From assembly GCA_965221855.1 (NCBI GenBank), contig CBDCSV010000001.1:529921-593920 (forward strand): a stretch of DNA of 64,000 nt, given 5' to 3'. This document shows positions 18,981-28,454 of this stretch, one piece after another. The translations under genes were made by a program, and so were the position numbers. This DNA comes from JAJDXO01 sp965221855 (GTDB lineage: Bacteria > Pseudomonadota > Alphaproteobacteria > Rhodospirillales > UBA2165). A model generated the notes under the pieces. The model did not search any database. It saw nothing but the letters and a program-made list of their open reading frames with translations, and had not been told where the DNA came from. How positions within the stretch are numbered: the first letter of the stretch is position 1; every line of letters begins with the position of its first letter.

Positions 18981-20138
18981 TCACATTTTAATCGTGGCAA
19001 CTGCTTGGGCCGCAATTCCCTCTTCGCGCCCGGTAAACCCGAGCCGCTCGGTCGTCGTCCCCTTGATGTTCACGGCGCTCTCGTCGACGTTCAGGATTTC
19101 GGCCACCCGTGCGCGCATTTGCTCGCGGTAAGGACCGATCTTCGGTTTCTCGCAAATGATCGTGATGTCGGCATTTACCACCGATCCGCCCCGTTCGGCG
19201 ATCATGCCGGCCGCGTGCGAGAGGAAAATGTGAGATGGCGCGTCGCGCCACCGTTCATCCGACGGCGGAAAAAACGTGCCGATGTCGCCGAAACCGGCGG
19301 CCCCCAGAAGCGCATCGGTCAAGGCATGCAGTCCGACATCCGCATCGGAATGACCCTCCAATGCCGCGCTGTGCAGGATTTCCACGCCGCAAAGGATCAC
19401 CCGGTCTCCTTGGGTGAACCTGTGTACATCGTATCCGGTTCCGACCCGCATCGCCGGTTCCCCGCCGATCATGCTGCGAACTCTCTCCAGATCCTCCGGT
19501 GTGGTGATTTTGAGGTTTTCCTCGGCCCCCTCAACCAATTCGACCCGCAACCCGGCCGCCTCGGCCACTGCGGCGTCATCGGTCAGCGCATTGCCGGCAG
19601 CCGCTTCGTGCGCCGCCAGAATCTCCTGGAACACGAAGCCTTGCGGCGTCTGTGCGCGCCACAATGCGGACCGGTCGACGGTCCCGGTAATAACGGTCCC
19701 GTCGACGGCGCGTTTCAACGTGTCGGTCACGGGCAGAGCCGGCAGAGCCCCGATCCCGGGCCCAACCGCGGCAACGACGCGGCCGATCAACCCGGCCGGC
19801 ACCAAGGGCCGGACAGCGTCGTGAATCAAGACCACATCAGGCCGTGACTCCGCGAGTCCCCGCAGCCCGAGACGCACGGAATCCTGCCGCTCGGGTCCGC
19901 CGAAGATGGGCGGCGGAACGTCGGTCCGATTCAGCGCGGCCTCGTACAGCTCTACATCATCCGGATGGATGACGGCGCGAACCTGGGTTACCGACGGGTG
20001 CCCCAGGAACGCCTCGATACTGCGCGCCAATACGGATTTCGGCCCCAACGGCAGATATTGCTTGGGGGTCTCGCCGCCGAAACGATGCCCGCGCCCGGCG
20101 GATACGATCAGCGCGGCGATGTGAGGCGGGTTCGGCAA
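18981..20138 (-). CDS. ispDF: Bifunctional IspD/IspF isoprenoid enzyme
   Basis: A 385-residue fusion of two enzymes of the MEP isoprenoid pathway, common in Alphaproteobacteria. The N-terminal IspD cytidylyltransferase (about residues 1-225) has SAGRGHRFGG and PKQYLPLG, plus VLIHDAVRPLVP. The C-terminal IspF cyclase (about 230-385) has GTGYDVHRFTQGD with its metal ligands, HSDADVGLHALTDALLGA and NVDESAVNIKGTTTERLG. Both active sites look complete. IspE, the intervening enzyme, is not in this window. Confidence 0.96.
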   Translation of the reverse strand: MPNPPHIAALIVSAGRGHRFGGETPKQYLPLGPKSVLARSIEAFLGHPSVTQVRAVIHPDDVELYEAALNRTDVPPPIFGGPERQDSVRLGLRGLAESRPDVVLIHDAVRPLVPAGLIGRVVAAVGPGIGALPALPVTDTLKRAVDGTVITGTVDRSALWRAQTPQGFVFQEILAAHEAAAGNALTDDAAVAEAAGLRVELVEGAEENLKITTPEDLERVRSMIGGEPAMRVGTGYDVHRFTQGDRVILCGVEILHSAALEGHSDADVGLHALTDALLGAAGFGDIGTFFPPSDERWRDAPSHIFLSHAAGMIAERGGSVVNADITIICEKPKIGPYREQMRARVAEILNVDESAVNIKGTTTERLGFTGREEGIAAQAVATIKM

Positions 20139-20264
20139 AGTCGTCGTCCGATGGTCAGGGGTGTTGTTTCAACCTAGAATGCGCAGAGCGTCTTGCCAAG
20201 GAGCGGGCGAGGGCGTAGGTCTCTCTCGGCATATGCAAGCCGGGACCCGAGCCGCAACTTCGAC

Positions 20265-21065
20265 ATGTCGACAAGTTTCATTCTCAACCTCTCGGCGCTT
20301 CTGGCGCTTGTCCCGGCGGCCATCGTGGCGCTCCGAAAGACGCCTGCGCGGGACGGAGTGTATTGGGCCGTGATGGCGGTGGCCATCGCCGGGCCGGCCC
20401 TTTGGGTCTACGTCCGCCAAGCCGAGGGGTGGCAAACCGGCCTCTCCACGGCGCTTTGGCTGACCGTCGTTACCTGTCTGGTGATCTACGCATTCGTCGC
20501 CCTGGTATCCCAACAGGGGTGGCGTTTGACGCCGTTGCTGGTGCCCTACCTGATCCTCCTCGCCGTGCTGGCGACCATTTGGGGTCAGGCACCGTCCCGG
20601 CCCCTCGCCGGCGACGCCCCGTTGGCCTGGATCGGCACCCACATCGCGGTTTCCGTCGCGACCTACGGTTTGGTGACCCTGGCAGCCATCTCAGCCCTTG
20701 CGGCGATGCTCCAGGAACGCTCGCTTAAACGCCGGCAGGCCACCGGCTTGTCGCGCCGGCTTCCATCGGTTGCCGATAGCGAGCGCCTTACGGTGCGGCT
20801 TCTGATGGCCGGCGAAGCGGTTCTCGCCGCCGGTTTGGCAACGGGAATGGCTACCCTCTACTCGACCTCCGGCCGGTTGATCGCATTCGACCATAAGACG
20901 GTGCTCACCCTCGGTGTATTCGTCGTCGTCGGACTTCTGCTGTTTCTGCACTTTCGCTCCGGCATCCGGGGACGCTCGGCGGCCCGGTTGGTCCTGTTGG
21001 CCTATCTGTTGTTCACCCTCGGTTATCCGGGAGTGAAGCTGGTAACCGACATCCTGCTCGCATAA
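20265..21065 (+). CDS. CcsA/YpjD-like cytochrome c assembly-type membrane protein
   Basis: A 266-residue integral membrane protein with about eight helices, resembling the CcsA/CcmC-related family represented by E. coli YpjD. A helix pair near WIGTHIAVSVATYGLVTLAAI contains a conserved histidine, and the later FDHKTVLTLGVFVVVGLLLFLHF contains further histidines that could bind heme. A full WWD heme motif is not seen, so a role in cytochrome c maturation is not assured. The ATG at 20265 gives MSTSFILNLSALLALV. Upstream codons overlap the ispDF promoter region. Confidence 0.75.
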   Translation: MSTSFILNLSALLALVPAAIVALRKTPARDGVYWAVMAVAIAGPALWVYVRQAEGWQTGLSTALWLTVVTCLVIYAFVALVSQQGWRLTPLLVPYLILLAVLATIWGQAPSRPLAGDAPLAWIGTHIAVSVATYGLVTLAAISALAAMLQERSLKRRQATGLSRRLPSVADSERLTVRLLMAGEAVLAAGLATGMATLYSTSGRLIAFDHKTVLTLGVFVVVGLLLFLHFRSGIRGRSAARLVLLAYLLFTLGYPGVKLVTDILLA

Positions 21066-21147
21066 AAAATCACCTTTCCGGCCCAGCAAATCGTTGCTTT
21101 CTTGGCAAAAATGCTCAATTTATGGGCAAATTTCGGCGAGTCATCCC

Positions 21148-22134
21148 ATGCCCATTGAAATCGGCCCGATCCGGCTGACCTCCCGTGTGTTGCTGGCGCC
21201 CATGTCGGGCGTGACCGACATGCCGTATCGGCGTCTGGTCAAACGTCACGGCGCCGGATTGGTGATCTCCGAGATGATCGCCAGCATGGCCATGATTTAC
21301 GCCAACAAGAAGACCATGAAGATGGCCAGCAACTGCGCCGAGGAGTTTCCGATGGCGGTCCAGTTGGCCGGCTGCGAGCCGGAACCCATGGCCGAGGCGG
21401 CGCGGCTCAATGCGGACCGCGGGGCGGCAATCATCGACATCAACATGGGATGTCCGGTCAAGAAGGTGACGAATGGCCACGCGGGCTCGGCGCTGATGCG
21501 CGACGAGGTGCTTGCCGGCAAACTCATCGAAGCCGTGGTGAACGCGGTCGATCTCCCGGTCACCCTCAAGATGCGCACCGGCTGGGACGATTCGTCGCGC
21601 AATGCGCCCCGGCTGGCGAGGATTGCCGAGGCGGCGGGCGTCAAGATGCTGACGGTCCATGGACGGACCCGCTGCCAATTCTACAAGGGACATGCCGACT
21701 GGGCGTTTATCCGCAGTGTCAAGGAGGCGGTCGGCATTCCGGTCATCGGCAACGGCGACGTCAATTCGGTGGAAGACGCAGGCGCGTTGCTGGAACAATC
21801 CGGCGCCGACGGGGTCATGGTCGGCCGCGGCTCCTATGGCCGGCCCTGGTTCCTCGGCCAAATCGAGCACTATCTCGAAACGGGCAAGAGGCTGCCGGAC
21901 CCTGATATTTCCGTCCAGCACCGGACATTGCTGGGCCACTACGACGACATTCTTTCCCATTACGGCACCGAGCGCGGTGTGCGTATCGCCCGGAAACACA
22001 TCGGCTGGTATAGCCGGGGGCTGCACAATTCGGCCGGCTTCCGCGACAACGTCATGCGGATGACCGACCCGGCGGCGGTCAAGGCGGCCATAAACGACTT
22101 CTACGAACCGCTGGCGGAACGGCGCGCCGCGTGA
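21148..22134 (+). CDS. dusB: tRNA-dihydrouridine synthase DusB (NifR3)
   Basis: A 328-residue flavoenzyme that reduces uridine in the D-loop of tRNA. The TIM barrel carries LLAPMSGVTDMPYRRL, DINMGCPVKKVTNGHAGSAL with the catalytic cysteine, and TVHGRTRCQFYKGHADW. The start chosen is the ATG at 21148 (MPIEIGPIRL). A TTG at 21094 would add 18 unconserved residues. It sits directly upstream of ntrB with overlapping codons, the classical nifR3-ntrB-ntrC order of Alphaproteobacteria. Confidence 0.94.
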   Translation: MPIEIGPIRLTSRVLLAPMSGVTDMPYRRLVKRHGAGLVISEMIASMAMIYANKKTMKMASNCAEEFPMAVQLAGCEPEPMAEAARLNADRGAAIIDINMGCPVKKVTNGHAGSALMRDEVLAGKLIEAVVNAVDLPVTLKMRTGWDDSSRNAPRLARIAEAAGVKMLTVHGRTRCQFYKGHADWAFIRSVKEAVGIPVIGNGDVNSVEDAGALLEQSGADGVMVGRGSYGRPWFLGQIEHYLETGKRLPDPDISVQHRTLLGHYDDILSHYGTERGVRIARKHIGWYSRGLHNSAGFRDNVMRMTDPAAVKAAINDFYEPLAERRAA

Positions 22135-23252
22135 ACCAGGACCTCGCCATGTCGGTACCGCCGCCAACGCCCATTGATGTTGACGGGATTCTGAACGCCC
22201 TGGAATCGGCGGTCGTCGTCGTCGACTCATCCAACCGGATCGTCTTTCTCAACAGCCGGGGCGAACAGTTTCTTTCTGCGAGCGCCGGACAGCTTTTCGG
22301 GACACCGCTCCATACCCTGTTGCCCGAGGACAGCCCGGTATTCACCATCATCGATCTGGTCCGCGATGTCGGCGCGGCCGTTTCGGAATATGGTCTGACC
22401 CTGGAATCCCCCCGGATCGACAAGCATTTCGTCAATGTGCAGGCGGGGCGGCTGGGCGACCAGCCGGATCATGTCGTACTGGCATTTTTCGAGCGGTCCA
22501 TTGCCGACAAGATCGAGCGCCAATTGACGCACCGCAACTCGGCGCGCTCGGTGACCGCCATGGCCGCCATGCTGGCCCACGAGGTGAAGAACCCGCTCTC
22601 CGGCATCCGCGGGGCGGCTCAGCTCCTGGAACAGAATTCCGAGCCCGAGGACAAAACGCTTACCCGCCTGATTTGCGACGAAACCGACAGGATTACCGCG
22701 CTCGTCGATCGCATGGAGGTGTTTTCCGACCAGCGCCCCTTGGAGCGGACCGCGGTAAACATCCATCAGGTATTGGAGCGGGTCATCACGCTGGCTCGCA
22801 ACGGCTTCGCGAGCCACGCGCGGATTCGTGAAATATATGACCCGTCCCTGCCGGCCGTGGACGGTGATTTCGACCAACTGGTTCAGATTTTTCTGAATTT
22901 GGTCAAGAACGCCGCCGAGGCGATGCCGGAAAAGGGAGGCGAAATTACGATTGCCACCGCCTACCAGCACAGCGTTAGGTTCGCCGTCCCCGGACTATCC
23001 ACCCGCACCAACCTTCCGCTCGTCGTCTCGGTTCAGGACAACGGAGACGGTATTCCGGAAGACTTGCAGGATCACCTGTTCGACCCCTTCGTGACCGGGA
23101 AACCCAAGGGCAGCGGTCTTGGGCTCGCGCTGGTCGCCAAGATGGTCGACGACCACGGCGGCGTCATCGAGCTCGATAGTGTCCCGGGCCGAACCATATT
23201 CAAGGTGATGCTCGCGGTCGCCCAGCAACCTCGGGAAGAAAACCATGACTAA
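22131..23252 (+). CDS. ntrB: Nitrogen sensor histidine kinase NtrB
   Basis: A 373-residue soluble kinase/phosphatase that controls NtrC in response to PII. A PAS domain is at about residues 17-115 (VVVVDSSNRIVFLNSRGEQFL), the histidine phosphorylation motif is AMLAHEVKNPLSGIRG, and the ATPase boxes are NLVKNAAEAMPEKGG, VQDNGDGIPEDL and GSGLGLALVAKMV. The GTG start at 22131 overlaps the dusB stop by three bases, so translation is coupled. The start of ntrC overlaps its end by eight bases. Confidence 0.95.
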   Translation: MNQDLAMSVPPPTPIDVDGILNALESAVVVVDSSNRIVFLNSRGEQFLSASAGQLFGTPLHTLLPEDSPVFTIIDLVRDVGAAVSEYGLTLESPRIDKHFVNVQAGRLGDQPDHVVLAFFERSIADKIERQLTHRNSARSVTAMAAMLAHEVKNPLSGIRGAAQLLEQNSEPEDKTLTRLICDETDRITALVDRMEVFSDQRPLERTAVNIHQVLERVITLARNGFASHARIREIYDPSLPAVDGDFDQLVQIFLNLVKNAAEAMPEKGGEITIATAYQHSVRFAVPGLSTRTNLPLVVSVQDNGDGIPEDLQDHLFDPFVTGKPKGSGLGLALVAKMVDDHGGVIELDSVPGRTIFKVMLAVAQQPREENHD

Positions 23253-24678
23253 TTCCACCATACTCGTCGCGGACGACGACGGCGCCATCCGCACAGTGGT
23301 CAGCCAGGCGCTGGGCCGGGTCGGCTATGAGGTCCGGACGACCGGAAACGCGGCCACCCTGTGGAAGTGGGTCAACGACGGCGAGGGCAATGTCGTCGTT
23401 ACCGACGTCGTGATGCCCGACGAGAATGGCCTCGACCTCATACCCCGGATCAAGAAAATTCGCCCGGAACTTCGCGTCATCGTGATGAGCGCCCAAAACA
23501 CGATGATGACCGCGGTCAACGCCACCCAGCGGGGCGCCTTCGAATATCTCCCCAAGCCGTTCGACCTCAACGAACTGATCAGCGTCGTGCGGCGGGCATT
23601 GGAGACCACGCCCGAGCCCCAGGATGCGCCGGAGCAGGGCGGCGATGAAACGCTGCCCCTGATTGGCCGCTCGGCGGCCATGCAGGAGGTATATCGCTCG
23701 CTTGCGCGGCTGATGGGTACGGACCTCACGGTTCTGATTTCCGGCGAATCGGGCACCGGCAAGGAACTGGCCGCCCGCGCGCTGCACGACTACGGCAAGC
23801 GCAAGCATCACCCGTTCATCGCTCTCAACATGGCGGCGATCCCCCGCGAACTCATCGAGAGCGAACTGTTCGGTCACGAAAAAGGATCGTTTACCGGCGC
23901 GACCGCGCGAGCATCCGGCAGCTTCGAGCAGGCGGAGGGCGGCACCCTCTTCCTCGATGAAATCGGGGACATGCCGGCCGAAGCTCAGACCCGTTTGCTC
24001 CGTGTCCTGCAGGGAGGCGAATACACGACGGTCGGCGGGCGGACACCCATCAAGGCCAATGTCCGGATTATCGCCGCCACGCACCGTGATCTGACCCAAC
24101 TCATCCGCCAGGGTTTGTTTCGGGAAGACCTGTATTACCGGCTGAACGTGGTGCCGATCAGAATGCCTGCTTTGCGCGAGCGCCGGGAGGACATTCCGGA
24201 GCTGGTCAGCCATTTTCTGAGCCAATGCGCCGACGAGGGTTTGCCGTGGAAGAGCATCGACGAATCGGCCCTTGACCGCATGCAGGCCTATCATTGGCCG
24301 GGCAATGTGCGCGAGATGGAAAATCTGGTCCGCCGGCTGGCCGCGCTCTATTCGGAGGAAACGATCGGCATCCAGGCGATCGAGGCCGAGTTGGCCGAAT
24401 CGCCGCCGCCGGAACCGGCCAACCGCGCCGGCAACGGCATCGGCGACGCCGTCGAGATTCATTTGAGAGACTACTTTTCGGCGCACCGCAACGTCATGCC
24501 CCCGGCCGGGCTCTATGACCGGGTGCTGAAGGAGGTCGAGCGGCCGCTTATCTCGCTGTCACTGGAGGCGACGCGGGGCAATCAGCTGCGCGCCGCCAAG
24601 TTGCTGGGACTGAACCGGAACACGCTCAGGAAGAAAATTCGCGAACTCAACATCCCCGTCCTGAGAAGTCCGAAATAG
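23245..24678 (+). CDS. ntrC: Nitrogen response regulator NtrC
   Basis: A 477-residue sigma-54 activator. The receiver domain is at 1-125 (ILVADDDGAIRTVV and VTDVVMPDENG with the phosphorylated aspartate). The AAA+ domain follows, with Walker A ISGESGTGKELAARALHD, the sigma-54 loop as GSFTGA in FGHEKGSFTGATARA, and Walker B GGTLFLDEIGDM. A Fis-type helix-turn-helix is at the C-terminus (LLGLNRNTLRKKIRELNI). The glycine-serine form of the GAFTGA loop is a known permitted variant, so it should work with sigma-54. Confidence 0.96.
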   Translation: MTNSTILVADDDGAIRTVVSQALGRVGYEVRTTGNAATLWKWVNDGEGNVVVTDVVMPDENGLDLIPRIKKIRPELRVIVMSAQNTMMTAVNATQRGAFEYLPKPFDLNELISVVRRALETTPEPQDAPEQGGDETLPLIGRSAAMQEVYRSLARLMGTDLTVLISGESGTGKELAARALHDYGKRKHHPFIALNMAAIPRELIESELFGHEKGSFTGATARASGSFEQAEGGTLFLDEIGDMPAEAQTRLLRVLQGGEYTTVGGRTPIKANVRIIAATHRDLTQLIRQGLFREDLYYRLNVVPIRMPALRERREDIPELVSHFLSQCADEGLPWKSIDESALDRMQAYHWPGNVREMENLVRRLAALYSEETIGIQAIEAELAESPPPEPANRAGNGIGDAVEIHLRDYFSAHRNVMPPAGLYDRVLKEVERPLISLSLEATRGNQLRAAKLLGLNRNTLRKKIRELNIPVLRSPK

Positions 24679-24740
24679 GGCAAGGAGTGAATCACCGGCG
24701 GCGCCCGTTACCGGGTGTCCGCGGGGAAACGGGCCATACC

Positions 24741-27023
24741 ATGGCGAACACGACGAGCTACAAGATCAGACGCATCCGGGTCCGGCTTCGCCGGATGCAT
24801 GTGAATCGCGTTCTGGCGGCGATTTTGGTCGTGGCCTTGGGCGTGTCCGGGATCGCCACCGTGATCGCCATGCGCGATCTCGGCCCGCTCCAGACCGATT
24901 TCACCACGGTGATCATTCTACTGAACCTGGATGTCATTCTGGCCCTGGCGCTCGGCGCGCTGATCGCCCGGCGGATCGTCCGCAATTGGTCCCGCCGGAC
25001 CGCCGGCGGCGCCGCAACCCGTTTGCATATCCGGCTGGTGGTCTTGTTCAGCCTGGTGGCGGTCATCCCGGCCATCCTGGTGGCCGTGTTCTCCGGCCTG
25101 TTTCTCAACTATGGCATCGAGTCGTGGTTCAGCGATCGCGTACGGACGGCGATCAACGAGTCTCAGGCGGTGGCGACCGCCTATCTGCGCGAGCACCAGC
25201 GGAATATCCGCGGCGACGCGCTGGCGATGGCCAACGACCTTAACCGCGCGGCACCCCGGATTCGCGTCGATCAACGATTCTTCCGTCAGCTGATGCAAAC
25301 CCAAGCGCTCATCCGGGGCCTTCCCGAGGCGGCGGTGGTTGACGGCGCGGGCAACACCCTGATGTCGGCGGGCCTCAGCGTGTCGCTCGGGTTCGATGTC
25401 GCCGGACAGGATCTGCTCGGCAAAATATTTACCCAAACGCAACCCGGCGAGGTGCAGATACTGTCCAGCGACTCCGATGACCGGGTGCGCGCCGGAATTC
25501 GTTTGGAGGCCTTCCCCGACGCGTACCTGCTGATCGGCCGCCTCGTTGAACCGCAGGTCCTCGACCACCTGTCCATGACCCGTGGCGCCGCAACCCAGTA
25601 CCAGCAATTGGAGGACAGCCGGGAAGAGCTGCAGATTCGTTTTCTGGCCGTGTTTGCGCTGGTGGCGCTGCTGCTGCTTCTGGCCGCGGTCTGGACGGGT
25701 TGGACGGTTGCCAACCAACTGGCGACACCCATCGGCAAACTCATCGACGCCGCAGAACGAATCCGGTCCGGCGATCTTTCGGCCCGCGTCCAAACCGAGG
25801 GCAGCAGCAGTTCGAGCGACGAAATCGGTATGCTGAGCAGGGCCTTCAACCGCATGACCGAGCAGATCAACACCCAGCAGAAAGGACTGGTCGCCGCCAA
25901 CCGTCAACTGGATGAGCGGCGCCAATTTACCGAGACCGTTCTCGGCGGTGTTTCGGCCGGCGTGATCGGCATGGACGCCGACGGCGGCATCAACTTACCC
26001 AACCGGCGCGCATCCGAGTTGCTCGAGACCGACCTCGACAATGCATTGGGCCGGCCCCTGGCCGAGGTGGTTCCGGAAATGGCCGAACTGTTCGCCGGCG
26101 TAGCGGCCGCCCCCGGAAAACCCGCCAACGCCGAATTGACGATCGAACGGGGCGGACGCCAGCGAACCCTGGTTGTCAGCATTGCGGCCGAACGGCTCAA
26201 CGGTAAGGCGATCGGCTTCGTCGTTACGTTCGATGATGTGACCGAGCTGGTTTCGGCGCAGCGAAAAGCCGCCTGGGCGGATATCGCGCGGCGCATTGCC
26301 CATGAGATCAAGAATCCCCTGACCCCCATCCAACTTTCGGCTGAGCGATTGCGCCGCAAATATCAGAACGAAGTAGTCAGCGATCCGGAGGTATTCGCGA
26401 GTTGTACCGAGACGATCGTACGGCAGGTCGAAGACATTGGCCGGATGGTCGATGAGTTCTCGGCCTTCGCACGGTTGCCGCAGCCGGACCGCAAGTCCCA
26501 AAACCTCATCGAACTGTGCCGTGAAGCCGTCTTCCTCGAGCGCAATCGATGCCCGGAGATCAGCTATCAAGTGGAACTCCCCAAGGAACCGCTGCGGCTC
26601 AATTGCGACCGTCAACAGATCTCGCGGGTATTGACCAACGTTCTCAAGAATGCAGCTGAATCGATCCGCGCCAAATTCGGCGAAGCCGAATCGGCTTCCA
26701 ACGGCATCATCTCCATGACCATCAACGACACCGCGAGCCATGTTATCGTCCAAATCGAGGATAACGGGGGCGGGCTCCCCAACCAGCTAATTGACCGGCT
26801 TGCGGAGCCTTACGTCACGACCCGGTCAAAGGGGACGGGGCTGGGACTGGCGATCGTGAAGAAAATTATGGAAGATCACCAAGGTGATCTAGTATTGCAG
26901 AACCGAGATGAGGGCGGGGCCCGTATCTCGTTGATGTTCGGGCGGGAAGCCGTCTCGGACAACGACACCAACCCGGATTCGGACGAATCCACGGAAAACA
27001 CGACCCTGGCCCATGGCGCATGA
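24741..27023 (+). CDS. ntrY: Nitrogen sensor histidine kinase NtrY
   Basis: A 760-residue membrane sensor. Several N-terminal helices (about residues 17-125) and a periplasmic sensing part lead to another helix near residues 310-335 (AVFALVALLLLLAAVWTGW), a HAMP region (LIDAAERIRSGDLSARV), a PAS domain, the phosphorylation motif RIAHEIKNPLTPIQLSAERL, and ATPase boxes NVLKNAAESI and GTGLGLAIVKKIM. The ATG at 24741 is preferred. A GTG at 24687 is too close to its ribosome site. It overlaps ntrX by 11 bases and follows ntrC closely, so all four regulators form one block. Confidence 0.94.
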   Translation: MANTTSYKIRRIRVRLRRMHVNRVLAAILVVALGVSGIATVIAMRDLGPLQTDFTTVIILLNLDVILALALGALIARRIVRNWSRRTAGGAATRLHIRLVVLFSLVAVIPAILVAVFSGLFLNYGIESWFSDRVRTAINESQAVATAYLREHQRNIRGDALAMANDLNRAAPRIRVDQRFFRQLMQTQALIRGLPEAAVVDGAGNTLMSAGLSVSLGFDVAGQDLLGKIFTQTQPGEVQILSSDSDDRVRAGIRLEAFPDAYLLIGRLVEPQVLDHLSMTRGAATQYQQLEDSREELQIRFLAVFALVALLLLLAAVWTGWTVANQLATPIGKLIDAAERIRSGDLSARVQTEGSSSSSDEIGMLSRAFNRMTEQINTQQKGLVAANRQLDERRQFTETVLGGVSAGVIGMDADGGINLPNRRASELLETDLDNALGRPLAEVVPEMAELFAGVAAAPGKPANAELTIERGGRQRTLVVSIAAERLNGKAIGFVVTFDDVTELVSAQRKAAWADIARRIAHEIKNPLTPIQLSAERLRRKYQNEVVSDPEVFASCTETIVRQVEDIGRMVDEFSAFARLPQPDRKSQNLIELCREAVFLERNRCPEISYQVELPKEPLRLNCDRQQISRVLTNVLKNAAESIRAKFGEAESASNGIISMTINDTASHVIVQIEDNGGGLPNQLIDRLAEPYVTTRSKGTGLGLAIVKKIMEDHQGDLVLQNRDEGGARISLMFGREAVSDNDTNPDSDESTENTTLAHGA

Positions 27024-28422
27024 CATTCTAATCGTCGACGACGAGGCAGACATCCGGATGCTGACCGCTGGGATCCTCGAAGACGAGGGGCACCAGACGA
27101 GGGAAGCGCATGATTCCGACAGCGCGATGGCGATGATCGAAACCCGCCGGCCGAGCCTGATGTTGCTGGATATTTGGCTCGAAGGGAGCAAGCTGGACGG
27201 GATGCATATCCTCGAAGCGGTTCGTCAATCGCACCCCTCGCTGCCGGTCGTAATGATGAGCGGGCACGGAAACATCGAAACGGCCGTTACCGCGATCAAT
27301 CTCGGTGCCTATGATTTCATCGAGAAGCCGTTTACGGCCGACCGAATGATCATGGTCGTCAATCGTGCGGTCGAGGCCGCGGCCTTGAAGCGCGAGAACG
27401 AAGAACTCCGGCGCCGCGCCGGGGGCGACATCGAGTTGGTCGGCAATTCGCCCGCCATCAGCCAACTCCGGCAATCCATCGCCCGGGTTGCGCCGGCCAA
27501 CAGCCGGGTCCTGATCACCGGCCCGGCGGGTACGGGCAAGGACGTGGTCGCCCGCCTGCTGCACGCCAACTCCAACCGGTCGGCGGGCCCCTTTATCTCG
27601 GTCAACTGCGCCACCTTGCAGGCCGATGGGTTCGAGCTCAGCCTGTTCGGCCGCGAGAGCGGAACCGGGGACGGCGGCGAAAACCACCATCTGATCGGTA
27701 CTTTCGAACAAGCGCATAACGGGACCCTGTTTCTTGACGAGGTCGCCGATATGCCTATCGAGACGCAGGGCAAGATCGTGAGGGCGCTGCAGGAGCAGAC
27801 ATTTCAGCGAGTGGGCGGCACGACCCGCGTCGAGGTGGACGTCCGGGTCATGGCGGCGTCAACCAAGGACCTGGGCCAACTCATGAGCGAAGGCAGGTTC
27901 CGCGAGGATCTGTTTTACCGCCTTAGGGTGGTGCCGCTGGAAGTCCCGCCGCTCAGGGATTGCCGGGAAGATATCCCCGCTCTGGCCAGGTTTTTCATGG
28001 AACGGACGGCGGAAAATGTCGGTAACCCGCCCCGCGAATTCGCCGAAGACGCCATTGCGACGCTGCAGGCCTACGAATGGCCCGGCAACGTGCGCGAGCT
28101 GAAAAATGTGGTCGAACGTCTCCTGATCATGGCGCCCGGCGAAAGCGATGAACCGATCCGCTCCGACATGGTTCCCAATGAGATCCGTTCCGGCGCGCCG
28201 GCGGTCGAGCTCGGCAATGACAATTCGGAAATCATGGGCCTGCCGTTGCGCGAGGCGCGTGAAATATTTGAGCGGGAATACCTGATGGCGCAGGTCACAC
28301 GGTTCGGCGGCAATATCTCCCGCACCGCCGCCTTTGTCGGCATGGAGCGCTCGGCACTCCATCGAAAACTCAAGTCGCTGGGCGTCCAGTCCGAAGACCG
28401 GGCGCGCGGCGCCGGCAACTGA
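27013..28422 (+). CDS. ntrX: Nitrogen response regulator NtrX
   Basis: A 469-residue NtrC-family regulator paired with NtrY. The receiver domain is at 1-125 (ILIVDDEADIRML and LMLLDIWLEG). The AAA+ domain has Walker A ITGPAGTGKDVVARLLH and Walker B GTLFLDEVADM. The loop that normally carries GAFTGA instead reads GRESGTGDGGENHHLIG, so contact with sigma-54 is unlikely. Alphaproteobacterial NtrX proteins are known to be unusual in this respect. A C-terminal Fis-type helix-turn-helix is present (ISRTAAFVGMERSALHRKL). It probably acts with sigma-70 or as a repressor. Confidence 0.95.
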   Translation: MAHDILIVDDEADIRMLTAGILEDEGHQTREAHDSDSAMAMIETRRPSLMLLDIWLEGSKLDGMHILEAVRQSHPSLPVVMMSGHGNIETAVTAINLGAYDFIEKPFTADRMIMVVNRAVEAAALKRENEELRRRAGGDIELVGNSPAISQLRQSIARVAPANSRVLITGPAGTGKDVVARLLHANSNRSAGPFISVNCATLQADGFELSLFGRESGTGDGGENHHLIGTFEQAHNGTLFLDEVADMPIETQGKIVRALQEQTFQRVGGTTRVEVDVRVMAASTKDLGQLMSEGRFREDLFYRLRVVPLEVPPLRDCREDIPALARFFMERTAENVGNPPREFAEDAIATLQAYEWPGNVRELKNVVERLLIMAPGESDEPIRSDMVPNEIRSGAPAVELGNDNSEIMGLPLREAREIFEREYLMAQVTRFGGNISRTAAFVGMERSALHRKLKSLGVQSEDRARGAGN

Positions 28423-28454
28423 CCGCCGGACAGGGCATTAACGGAATCGGATAG

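Noticed and set aside
21066..21147. A sigma-54 promoter before dusB (TTGGCA...TGCT)
   Set aside because: The distance between the GG and GC pairs is seven bases, not the ten that sigma-54 needs.
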